From Tricholoma matsutake (Eukaryota > Basidiomycota > Agaricomycetes > Agaricales > Tricholomataceae), in contig AP026546.1 of NCBI GenBank assembly GCA_026075535.2, forward strand, positions 6,634,001-6,698,000: 64,000 bases of DNA, given 5' to 3'. This document shows, piece after piece, positions 35,063 to 45,649 of the stretch (its first letter is position 1; every line of letters starts with the position of its first letter). Below the pieces are notes generated by a model. It did not search any database and was not told the DNA's origin. It worked only from the letters and a program-made list of their open reading frames with translations. A program made the translations under genes and the position numbers.

Positions 35063-36180
35063 TCGCTGCGAATAGGAAAATCCTGCTCCTCTACAACTTC
35101 CAACTTAATCTCCTCTGCAACTTGATCCTTCACTTCCTCAACATCTACAAGTGCCAACAAATCTTGCAGGAGTTTGTCTCATCCCTTGGGGGTGAGCATG
35201 CAGATATCCTGACAATGGGGACATGCTCCAGCCCTGTGTCCAGGTTCCCCACAACGGTAGCAGAGATCCAACTTACGTGCACGGCTGCGGGCTGCATCAA
35301 CATCCATTGGTACTGGGACATTGACGGCTGGTGTGGGAGTTTGACGAACAGGAATGGGGTTAGGGCGGGGGAGGCTTCGATTGAAGGTGTAGGGCATATG
35401 AGTGGTAGTTGGAGCATGGAATGCAGCATTAAACGCCGCATTTGTGAGTCGGTTCTTGTCACAGAGTGAGGCAGCTTCATACCAAGGAAGGATATCATCA
35501 TCCGCTGGGCGCCCTTCCAACATCTGTGCAATCTGGTCCTGAATTTCTTGGTTGAGCCCCCGTTGGAACTTCACCACCACTGGTAACCCACTCCCATATC
35601 CTGCCATGTCCACCAAATCCTTGAACTCATCGATATAGTCGTCCACGGATCGATGTCCCTGGTGGTAAGCAGATGACTCAAGTCGTGTCACTGCTCGGTG
35701 GCGTTCATTGAGGGGGCAGAAGTGGCATACGAACTCAGCTCGAAAGTCACCCCAAGTGGAGAAAGGTAGAGAACTGAGTTCTTTAGTTTGACGTAGGATA
35801 CGGTCCACATAGAGATAGGTGCGTTCAGATTTCATGTATGTGAAGGCCCAATAATTTTTTGCAGCCTCATCGACAAATTGATGCAACTGGAGACTAATGT
35901 ATAACTCACAGGAATTAAGGAATGCACGTCCCTGCGCACGTGCACCATTAAATTTGGCGGGGGGGGACGGTTTGATCTGGGCACGTTCCTTAGTGGATGT
36001 GTTTGGCAAAATGTCATTGTTGGGTCCGCTTGGAGTCGTAAAGGGGGAACTATTGGTCGTAGGGTTAGCCTGGAGGGTCCTAACGAAGTTTTCAATCGTA
36101 GATTTAAGTGAGTCGATTTGCGTGTGCATTCCGGAAATGTTGCTTTCAAGCGCGTCGAAGCATTCTGATGCATCCATGTC
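35059..36180 (-). pseudogene. Gag of element C
   Basis: It starts MDASECFDALES at 36180. The capsid-like domain and CCHC knuckle CYRCGEPGHRAGAC are intact. A TGA at 35179-35181 replaces the CGA seen in B (EGRDELLQ). The position that is TGA in B's gag (15405) is still CGA here, so the two copies decayed independently. Confidence 0.9.
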
Positions 36181-36777
36181 ACTAGGGAGCGCGTTTGGTG
36201 AAAATGGCAGCGTAATAAAGGCAAGATTATCTGGAACGGTGTGTAGGGACTCTGTGGAGCTTTGGGAAGCATCGTCCAGTCCGTACCTGCCTATCTTGGG
36301 CAGCACGTTCGCGATTTTCGGGCCTTAGGGAAGAGTTTTCTACTATAAGGGCAACCTAAGCCTCTAGCAAAGGGAAATCTGAAGTTAAAATTATACTACA
36401 TAATACAGGCATTGGGGACACACCTAGCAAAGGGAAATCCGAAGAGAAAACTCTAAGGATCCCCTTGCTGATGCCCAGTATATGTGAAGACGACAAAAAT
36501 CAAATATAACCTAAAAATAGAAAAAGGCAGGGATAGGCGGATCAAGGCCGCCGAATGACATCATACCAAGGGGTATGTGTTGGAAGGGGTACTCTGCCTC
36601 TAAATATAAAAGTGTCAACATGTACAAACATGATAGCAAGGGAAAATTAGTAATAAAATCCAGAAAAATCATAGAAAATGAAGAATAGAAGGAAATGAGG
36701 TGGGGAAAAATATAGGACGAACATAAAAAATAGGAAAAACACACAGGGCACCCCCCTAGTCCCCTTACATGCACCAG

Positions 36778-37680
36778 TCAAAGAACGACTGCAGGTGCTG
36801 CTAGCAAAAGAAACGACACCCTCCCCCTTGCATAGAGGGCAAGGGGCAAGGGGTGGCTGCTCATGTTCGTCGTCATTGTCCTATCCTCCCCATCATCATC
36901 ATCATCATTCTTGTCCCCCTCGTTATTCTCTTCCCCCTCATCATTGTCATCCCCCTCATCATTCTCATCCTCCTCGTCATTCTCATCCTCCTCATTGTTC
37001 TCTTCCCCTCCTCGTCCCCTCATCGTTTCTGTGCCCTCATTGCCTTTGTTGTTCTTGTTACCACTTCCTGTTGTATCCACATCGTTGTTCCTGTCATTGG
37101 CCCTGGCTCTCATGTCATTGTTTGGTAATCTCCTGGTCACTGTCCCCTCGCTGTTGCATTGTGCCATGCACCCCGTGAGCAGTTGCTCGCGATGGTGGTT
37201 CAGGGTGTTGCAGTTGGCAGGTGGAGGTGTGGGTGTATTTGTTGGGATGGTCATATCATTGTGAGATAAAACCTGTAAATAATAAGAATAGAAGTAACTT
37301 TAAGAAAGGAACAGAAAGAAAAAATACCTGTGGCCCAAACGACACATATCTACGTGTCATTTGGGCCTGTGCCTCATCCTCGTATCCCATCCCGTCCTAT
37401 CCCCATGTGCTGTTTGTTCATTCGGCATGGTGTGCCCCTAAATGACATGTATCTACACATCGTTGGAGCCTGTGCCTTGTCCTTGTCCTCCTATCCCATC
37501 TTGTTGCTCCCCATTTCCACCCCACGAGCAGTTGCTCACAGCGGTGGTTGGGGGTGCTGTGGTGCTGTGGTAGGGGTGGTGGTGGCTGTCGTCATTGTCG
37601 TCGTCGTGGTAGTCACATCGTTGTAAGTTAAAACCTGTAAACAATGAAAATGAAGTTAGATGAATAAAGGAAAACAAAAG
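36778..37680 (-). other. Repeated acidic/Thr-rich exon-like blocks of element E
   Basis: On the minus strand two related blocks begin after an acceptor-like TTACAG/TTTACAG with GTTTTATCTCACAATGATATG and GTTTTAACTTACAACGATGTG. They continue as Thr/Pro-rich sequence, and the first runs into a long Glu/Asp/Asn-rich tract (37050-36880). Each block is followed upstream by a similar CCTGTGGCCCAAACGAC segment. This looks like a duplicated exon-intron unit in a low-complexity protein. I cannot assign a function. Confidence 0.35.
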
Positions 37681-37944
37681 AGCAACTTACCTGGGGCCCA
37701 AACGACAATAAAAGTTGTTTGGGCCTGTTTCATGCACTTTGTGTCACTGGAGTAGGATCTAAAAAACTGTTAGTTGTGAAAAAAGAAAGTAAAAATACTT
37801 ACAAATGACGATTTTGTCATCGTTTCTCGTGATGATTGATATCTGGCATCTTCCATGGCCAGTGACTCAAATAACCATGGATACCAGTGACACCACCAAA
37901 ATGGGTATGGTATGTCACAGGTCCGGCATTTCAGCAACCATACC

Positions 37945-38766
37945 TAGTGTTTAAGGGTCCAGTCCAGTTCATTTTTTTGACCCAAAAACATAAAGACCAC
38001 AACCTAAACCAGTCCAGGACCGACCCAGATACTGCTAGAACCAAACTGGACCACCTAGTACTGGTCCTTTCCGGTTAAAAGACTGAAAAAGACTGGTTAA
38101 GACTGGTTCAGACCGATGTTTTGTCATGAAATTTGTTGTAAAATTTGTTGTATTAGTATAACCCATATGTATCTTAGCAAATATTACCCAGAACTTATAA
38201 CCACTGTACAGATAGATAGACATTGTAATTCTCCATCATTCAGTCTAACTTTTATCAAGATTTGACTTGGCTATGATCAATATAAAAATACATCTACTGA
38301 ATGACTCGTGCTGAACACCAAGAAATGTAATGTGACAACAATAAATTATGTGATGCATAGCATGCATTGACAAATGGTGGGAGTATTATTATACATGTTA
38401 GTCCTATGATCATTAATAGAATCAAGCAAATGATCAACATATGAGTAAGATGAGATGAAAATCAATCTGATACAACAAAATACTCATGCAAAAATAGATT
38501 TGGTTATATCTTGCTCAATTCTTAACCATTTTCTATGAACCAGAGGTCAAATTTGCTGGATTTCATGTGGGAACATGGTACAATATATGTTTCCATGATA
38601 AAACTGGTTCTAACTGGTTTAGACCAGTTTTCTTTGGTTTTACAACATTTTTCAAAATGGAAAGACTGCTAACTGAACTGCAAAAGACTGGTCCAGTCTT
38701 TTCTGGTCCAATTCAGTCCAATTTCGGTCTTTTTTTTGGTCCTATGGACTGAACCCTTCAACACTA
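37945..38766. mobile_element. hAT-like MITE F (822 bp)
   Basis: The perfect 8-bp target duplication ACCATACC is at 37937-37944 and 38767-38774. Terminal inverted repeats are TAGTGTTTAAGGGTCCAGTC and TAGTGTTGAAGGGTTCAGTC. The TAGTG start fits the hAT consensus YARNG. Longer arms are rich in ACTGGTCC and AGACTGGTT words in inverted orientation. No ORF is seen. It lies inside element E. Confidence 0.88.
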
Positions 38767-38843
38767 ACCATACCTGTACCCATCAAACCTGTGGGCTGTT
38801 TACCGCAGGTTTATCCATACCCATGCTACATCCTAGACTCCCT

Positions 38844-40018
38844 ACACACTGTTCCCAACAGTCTCACCTTCAGTGCACCACCATTTTCACTTAATGCACC
38901 CTCTAGCACTGTGGACGCATCAGAGTGCCTTGATGCACTGGAAAGCAAGGTTACTGGAATATGCACGCAAATTGACTCGCTTAAATCTATGATTGAAAAC
39001 TTTGTCAGAACCCTTCAGACTAGCTCCACAACCAATGTTCCCCCCATTGCAACTCCAAGTGCACCCAATAACGATGTGCCCACTAAGGAGCATGCCCAGA
39101 TCAAACCGTCCCCCCCCTCGGAATTTAATGGTGAACGTGCGCAGGGGCATGCATTCCTTAATTCCTGTGAGTTGTACATCAGTCTCCAGTCACATCAATT
39201 CATCGATGATGCTGCAAAAATTTATTGGGCCTTCACATACATGAAATCTGAATGTGCCTATCTCTACGTGGACCATATTCTGCACCAAACTAAAGAGCTT
39301 GGTTCTCTACCTTTCTCCACTTGGGGTGACTTTCAAGCAGAGTTTGTATGCCACTTCTGTCCTCTCAACGAGCGCCACTGAGCAGTGACATGGCTTGAGT
39401 CATCCTCTTACCATCAGGCACATTGATCCATAGACGATTATATCAATGAGTTTAAGGAATTGGTGGACATGGCAGGATATGGGAGTACGGGCTACCAGTT
39501 GTGGTGAAGTTCTGATGGGGCTTCAATTGAGAGATTCAGGACAAGATTGCACAGATGTTGGAAGGGCACCCAGCAGACGATGATATCTATGCTAGGTATA
39601 AAGCTGCTTCACTCTGTGATGAGAACTGACTCACAAATGCGGTGTTTAATGCTGCATTCCATGCTCCAACTACCACTCATGTGCCCTACACCTTCAATCA
39701 AACCCTTCCCCAGTGTAACCCATTCCTGTCCATCAGACTCCCACACCAGCCTTCAATGTCCCAGTACCAATGGTCATTGATGCAGCCCATAGCTGCATGC
39801 ATAGGTTGGATCTCTGCTACCACTGTGGGGAAACTGGACACATGGCCAGAGCATGTCCCCATCATCAGGATATTTGCATGCTCACCCCTGAGGGGCAAGA
39901 TGAACTCCTCCAAGACTTGTTGGCACTTTTAGATGTCAAGGAAGCAAAGGATCAGGTTGCAGAGGAGATCAAGTCAGAAGTTGTAGAAGAGCAGGATTTT
40001 TCTATTCACAGCGAGTGA
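38844..40018 (+). pseudogene. Gag of element D
   Basis: Colinear with B gag, but the start ATG of MDASE has become GTG (VDASECLDALES). The capsid-like part is readable (FNGERAQGHAFLNSCELYI), and the knuckle is CYHCGETGHMARAC. Stops and frameshifts lie between 39380 and 39640. It ends at the same SE-stop as B, 4 nt into the pol frame. Confidence 0.8.
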
Positions 40019-41697
40019 ATCATATGCCCTCACTGCCTGTCCATAACCACTTTGAAGTCTTGTCAGTTGAATCCCTGGAGAATGAATCCATTTCTGTGAC
40101 TGTTCCCCACAATGACCCTTCAAAGTTGGCTGAAGATGTACCTGTTCTTCTCATCTCTCCCTCTGCTCCACACCCCAAAATTAAATCATGGGAGCATAAA
40201 CTACCATGCAAATATATTGTTGCATCCACTCCCTCTACACATTCCTTGAACCTAGCAATCAAACTGCAGATGACTGACACTGGACAGATACTCGGTGTCT
40301 CTGTGCTCCTGGACTCTGGTGTGACCGGTCTCTTCATCGATGCCCATCTCACACAACAGCATCACCTAAATACTCACTCACTCTCGCATCCGATACCTGT
40401 GTATAATGTGGATGGGTCCCCAAATGAAGCTGGTGCCATCCGAGAGGTTGTAGACCTGGTCCTCCATTACAAAGATCATAGTGAGCATGCCCTTTTTGCT
40501 GTCACTCAATTAGAAAAGCAAAAGGTGATTTTGGGCTATCCATGGCTTTGAGACCATAACCCAGAGGTCGACTGGCATACTGGGGAGGTTACCATGAGCC
40601 AATGTCCATCCCGCTGTCATACTTGTTTCACAGAAGCCAGGCAAGAACGTTGTGGACAGAAGGCGGCGATACGACATACTTGGAAGTGTCATGCCGGACC
40701 CCTGCCTATACCTGAAGTGGAGTTGGAAGGGGTTCCTGATCTGATGCCAGACTCGGATGATGATGATGAGGAGCCAGAGGAAGTGGAGGAAGGTGATCAG
40801 ATCTTCTACACTGCGATTCATCCATTGCATGAGGTGTGTGCTACATTGAACATATCCCAACACCTCGCTGAGGCCTTCCACAAAAACAATGCTGCTAAAT
40901 CCTCTATCTTGACGACATCCTCATCTTCACTCGCACGGTTGAAGAGCACCATCACATCATGCGCCTCATCCTAGAATGGCTTTGACAGTACAAACTCTAC
41001 CTTTGTCAGGACAAGTGCAAGTTTGAGCAGACCAAGATCGAGTACCTCGGCCTGATTATCTCGGAGGGTCAGGTGGAGATGGATCCTATCAAGGTGAATG
41101 GGGTCATGGCTTGGCCGACACCCATGAACAAGAAAGAGGTGCAGTCTTTCCTGGGTTTCATCAATTTCTATTGGTGTTTTATCAAGGATTTCTCACATCA
41201 TGCACAACCACTGTTCGACTTGACAGGAAAGGAGGCATGGAGGTGGGATAATGCACAACAGGAGGCATTTGAAAGGCTTAAAGAGATGGTCACTTCTGCT
41301 CCCATCCTTACCTTTGCTGACGATTCGTGTCCTTTTTGTGTAGAAGCCAACAGTTCTGACTTTGCAATGGGCGCCGTGTTGTCTCAGCAGTCTCTGGAGG
41401 ACCAGAAGTGCAAAAGCCTTAGTGCTGTAGAGTGAAATTACAAGATCCATGACAAGGAGATGTTGGCAATAATGCGTGCACTTGAGGAGTGGCGACACTT
41501 CCTCGAGGGTGCCCAACACAAGGTGGAAATTTGGATGGATCACAAGAATCTTGAGTACTTTATGACAGCCAAGAAATTGAATCATCGTCAAGCTCGTTGG
41601 TCCCTGTATCTATCCAGATTTGACTTCTCCTTGCACCACCGTCCAGGTCACAGCATGGGGAAGACCAATGCCCTCTCCATGGGTCAAGGAGTCTGAT
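40015..41697 (+). pseudogene. Pol of element D with two large deletions
   Basis: The protease is LLDSGVTGLFID. The RT core is missing: at about 40905 the sequence jumps from the spacer to just before LDDILIF. This corresponds to 580 bp of B, with TCTA at both breakpoints. RNase H remains ([26 protein letters not shown]). A second jump near 41683 removes about 1.5 kb, namely the integrase and most of the chromodomain. The element cannot be autonomous. Confidence 0.85.
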
Positions 41698-41828
41698 GTG
41701 AATGCCCCTCAGTTAGTCAAGGAATCCCACTGATGGCACGTTGCTGCACCATGTTGCATTCAAGTCACTGACTTTGGTCATATGCAATTCTGGATGCATC
41801 GGGGCAATGCATCTTAGAGAGGGGGTGA

Positions 41829-42279
41829 TGTAATGGGACTAGGGGGGACTCAGGGGAGTGCCCTGTGTGTTTCTCCTATTTTTTATGTTTATCCTATATT
41901 TTTCCTCACTTCATTTCCTTCTATTCTTCATTTTCTATGATTTTTCCTTATTTTATTACTAATTTCCCTTTCTATCACATTTGTGCATGTTGACAGTTTT
42001 ATATTTAGAACAGAGTACCCCTTCTGACATCTACCCCTTGGTATGATGTCATTCAGTGGCCTTGATCTGCCTATTTCTGCCTATTTCTATTTTTAGACTG
42101 TTATTTGATTTTTGCAATCTTCACATATACTGGGCATTGGCAAAGGAGTCCTTAGAGTTTTCTCTTTGGATTTCCCTTTGCTAGGTGCACCTCCACTCCC
42201 TGTAATATGTACCATAATTTAACTTTGGATTTCCCTTTGCTAGTCCATTAATTAAGTGGCTTCTAAGGTTGCCCTTATA
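41829..42279 (+). repeat. 3' LTR of element D
   Basis: It starts TGTAATGGGACTAGGGGGG and carries a small insertion (ACTCAGGGGAG) near its start. It shares the TCCATTAATTAAGTGG block with D's 5' LTR and ends CCCTTATA. It is followed by GAGCCTATAC. Confidence 0.82.
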
Positions 42280-43172
42280 GAGCCTATACATCATTAATGC
42301 CTGCTGCCCAAAGATGCCTCCACTTAAAAGCACATTGGCAGCACACTTGAACTTCATCAGGTTCTCTGTTCTTACAAGGTGCATGATAAGTTCTCTGGAC
42401 AATCATCAGAAGAATAAAAACAACAATGAAAAATCACACTCACCATGGAGTGCGTACACCATGCATCGATCAAAGTGACATCTGGATACCCTCTGCACCA
42501 TGTAGCAGGAGATGTTGGTGCATTTCATGGACTTTATCATAGATCAAGCCCATGGTATGCTTTTGCTGATGAGTCGACTTAAGATTCCACAATCTTTGAA
42601 TGCTGACAATGCTGGAATGATAGGTTTATAAAAGTTCTGGGACAATAACTGACATTCTTACCTCAACCCATAAGTCTAAATATCATAGTGGTGCTTGAGC
42701 AGTTCACCGATTTCAACATCTGAACACCCCAGTTCATAGTATTCCTTGAGCGCCTTGCAAATATCTTCTTCTGGTGCTAGAAAACAAAGATTTATGTGAT
42801 TGACTGACTTAGGCTAAGTAGGTGAGGTACTGATGGCAAGGCTTGTGTTGGTTTTTTTGGGGGCATTTTCAAATCAAGGTCAAGTCATAGAACAACAAAC
42901 AATGTCCCAAATTGGCCCCACTCACTTCATCATCATCAATCATTAGCTCAGGCTTGCTATGAGAGATGCTACCCTACCACTTTCCAAGTTATAACTCCAG
43001 TGGACCTACCACATTCTTGAGCTGGAAACTCAGGCCCCTGTTTCCTCAATCTCCACCACCATCTCCTCCAAAGCATGGCAGGGTCAGTCAGAAACCCACA
43101 CCACCCCCTTAACCCCTAGTGGGCCAAAACAAAGCAGTCCCTTCAAAGGACCTTGCTAATACTTCCACTACC
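42280..43172. other. Low-CpG spacer, no clear gene
   Basis: There are short intron-like and coding-like stretches but no domain. It may include decayed 5' exons of the following plus-strand gene. Confidence 0.35.
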
Positions 43173-44410
43173 AGTCTTCCAATGCCTCGTTTTTCATTTG
43201 ACTCTCCTGACTGACCTGTACAACCATCCGAGGCTTCTGCTGGTGATCCTATCGATCCTGCTGTAATTCCCCCTTATACACCTTGATCCTCATTAGAAAC
43301 TGTCAACAAACTCATTAAGCCATGTTTTATCTAGGCTGGAGCCACTACTTGATGGGACTGGTGGAAATCCTGAGATAATTATCAGGGGCATCTCGTCAGA
43401 CATCATTGATGAGTTACAGGCAAAATCCAAAGCATCTGAGCTGCTGGGTTGGGAGGATCTCAAGGTATGTTGTATCTCACTGGTTTGTGGTCAGTCTAAC
43501 AGCATTGCAGGATTGATTTCTTGGGAGACATCTTGATTGTGCACTACCCATCATTTAGACATGAGATCATGGCCTCTCTCTTTTTTCCTCTCTACATCAA
43601 TGACATCGGAGCATCTGTGGTCTCCATTGAATCCATGAATAATCTTACCCCTGGGGGCTCTACAGACATCAAATTGTGTGATGATATCAAATCTCCTGAT
43701 TTCAGCCTGTACAAGCATCATTCCAAGAGCCAACTGACAGATGTATGGCCAATGGTCATCTGGGAAGTGGCTTATAGTGAGGATGAGAAGAAACTTGCAC
43801 ACAATCTTGGGAGATACATCGCTTGTTCCTTTGGTATGGTGCAGTTAGCAATTGGTGTGAAGATCACCCGTAATCACAATGGGAAGGGCATGAAAAAAGT
43901 GACTTGTGCTTTCTGGGAAGCAGACTATGCCAAAACATTCATGACACTCAAAGCATTGGGCTCACCAGCAGTGGACTGCCTGATGAGATGTGATAGTAAT
44001 GCTGACAAGGCTGATGAACAAGTTGTGCCCGCCGCCACCAAGTTTTTTTGCATTTTGAAAATTGGCAGCAAATATATAAAATACATGGTTTCTGAACAAG
44101 TTCTTTACAAGGGAAGTGCCTTTCCTCTGGGATACATCTCAATTCACTAACATCCATGTTTGCAATGTAGATCATTCCTGAAGAACCCAATGGGCCCAAA
44201 GAGATGCTTATTCTCAACAGACACCTCTATCATGCTTCGACAAGCCTGGATGAAGACAATCCAGCGATTACTATTCCATTTTCAGCACTCCAATGGGTAG
44301 TCAAGACCCATCAGCAACAACAGAAGCTCCATCAATGTAATGAAATGGGTCTGATCATTGAGGTTTTTGCTCAGATGACTGCATGCTTGAAAAAGAAGCA
44401 TCATACTTGA
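43173..44410 (+). pseudogene. Uncharacterised basidiomycete protein with Uma2-like nuclease signature
   Basis: The best part is 43504-44150: IDFLGDILIVHYPSFRHEIM, then KSPDFSLY and VWPMVIWEVAYSEDEKKLA..LGRYIA followed by VQLAIGVKI. The PD...(E)V-x-(Y)S...K/R pattern resembles Uma2-like PD-(D/E)XK folds. Related proteins are common in mushroom genomes, without known function. A last exon (about 44171-44410) gives EMLILNRHLYHASTSLDEDN. The upstream exon (43180-43320) has two TGA codons (SPD-stop-PVQ and YTP-stop-SSL). The splice into 43510 is out of phase in my model. Probably a decayed cargo gene. Confidence 0.5.
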
Positions 44411-45649
44411 TTTCTTTCAACATGAACATGCACCCCTTGGTAAGTTAGTTAGACCATGTAACAGCAACCTGTTGGACTCATTACACAAGGACCAGATGCT
44501 CTTCACTTTACCACTGCTGGCCTATGCCTATGAATATTCCCAATCCTCTCTTTTGACTGCTTGCTTATGCCTACGAAATATTCCAGATCCTTGCTTCCAA
44601 CACATTTACTTTTTTTTTGTGTTGTCATTGTACCTACTGTGTAACTATGTAACTGTGCATCAGCAAAACACGGGGCTGGTCTTTGGGAGCTTTGTCTTTG
44701 AAATCAGGTCTCACCAAGTCTTTATCTCAAAATTTCATGTCTCCGTCTCAGTGCTGTGTGTCTCTCGGGATCTTTCCTCATCTTTGGGTCTTTGAGAAAA
44801 ACATAACAGAGTTTGTGAATTCCAATGATGCCAGATGTAATAGAATACTATTGAGATTAATGATGAAGAGGTAGTGAACTCGAACTACGCAAATTGAATC
44901 TCACAACATCAATAACAAGACGCTTCCCTACATCGCAGTGGCCGTGCAGAGTTGCTACTTCCAGGGTTGCACTAATACATGACAGTTTAGCCATGTGGGT
45001 CTGCCGAGGTGGGAATGTGATGTTCCATTCGAATTTGAAATGAGCTGCACCAGGTTCAAGTTCTCAGAAAGGAATGTAAACACAGGTACAACACGGGCCA
45101 CTCACATTCTCCAGGCTTGTCCCAATCCTCTGCAAGGACTTTCAGTCTCTCTCTCCCCATATAATCGCTCCTGTGAAAAGATATGACCACCATGGGTGAA
45201 CAAATTGTTCCGGGAAGTGGAACATTGAGCATGTAGTGCGAAGCGGATATGGATGCAGTCATGAGTGTGGATGGGTAGCATGGCTCGTGAAGTGGCACAA
45301 TGTTGGGAAGTGAATCCATGGATGTTATGGCGGCCATACTAGATGGAAGTGTTTGTGCCAGTGAGGATATCGCGAAGCCTTCGGAAAGTGGCCCAGGGGC
45401 GTTATTCGCAGATGTCAACACTGGATAAATGGAGAGATTAGTTGAGGATATCAAACATGATGGCTGCTCAGGACATGAGCTTGTGAACCCAGATGCTGGT
45501 CGATACTCACAGTTGTTTGGCATGGTAGTTCATGGATGTGAAGGATGAGAGTGAGGTGATCGTGGCTGTGCCCAAATCACAATCAGAACATTGCGCGCAT
45601 ACAGAGACTGAGCTATTGAAAACCTGGAGTATGATATTGAACTGGATAT
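44411..45649. other. Spacer between the Uma2-like gene and the transposase
   Basis: Part of it (45056-45523) is open on the minus strand for 155 codons, with more CpG than its neighbours and a Ser/Pro-rich N-terminal half, but I recognise no domain. Near 44637 the sequence TGTGTAACTATGTAACTG contains two copies of the octamer that forms the satellite at 51920. Confidence 0.3.

Larger units (their letters stand above)
30744..36769 (-). mobile_element. Chromodomain Gypsy element C, decayed copy of the B family
   Basis: On the minus strand the LTRs are 36769-36344 (5', 426 bp) and 31187-30744 (3', 444 bp, with an 18-bp duplication around AAATCAAATATAACCTAA). The perfect 5-bp duplication TGCAC is at 30739-30743 and 36770-36774. 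Gene order and protein sequence match B closely, but CpGs are depleted and many stops and small deletions are present. It is older than B. Confidence 0.95.
30471..38833. mobile_element. DNA transposon-like element E, host of C and MITE F
   Basis: E interrupts the leader of D. The 10-bp sequence TAGACTCCCT stands on both sides (30461-30470 and 38834-38843), a perfect target duplication. Its ends are inverted: GGGTGTAGCATGGGT on the left, and GGATGTAGCATGGGT on the right when read inward. E's own sequence is about 1.5 kb (30471-30743, 36775-37944, 38775-38833). A 10-bp duplication fits Mutator-like elements best. No transposase is seen, so it is probably non-autonomous. Confidence 0.75.
29932..42279 (+). 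mobile_element. Gypsy element D, older relative of B, split by DNA element E
   Basis: The 5' LTR is 29932-30372. The leader runs to 30470, is interrupted by E (30471-38833), and resumes at 38844 with gag and pol. The 3' LTR is 41829-42279. The 5' LTR carries the same AGAGTTTTCT and the leader the same AGAAAACTCT primer site as B. Two internal deletions have removed most of RT and the whole integrase. CpGs are heavily lost. The flanks AACCT (left) and GAGCCT (right) do not give a clean 5-bp duplication. Confidence 0.85.

Noticed and set aside
36863..37264. Plus-strand open frames of Ser/Pro/Leu repeats
   Set aside because: They are the complement of the Glu/Asp/Asn-rich tract of element E. 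Low-complexity sequence keeps several frames open.
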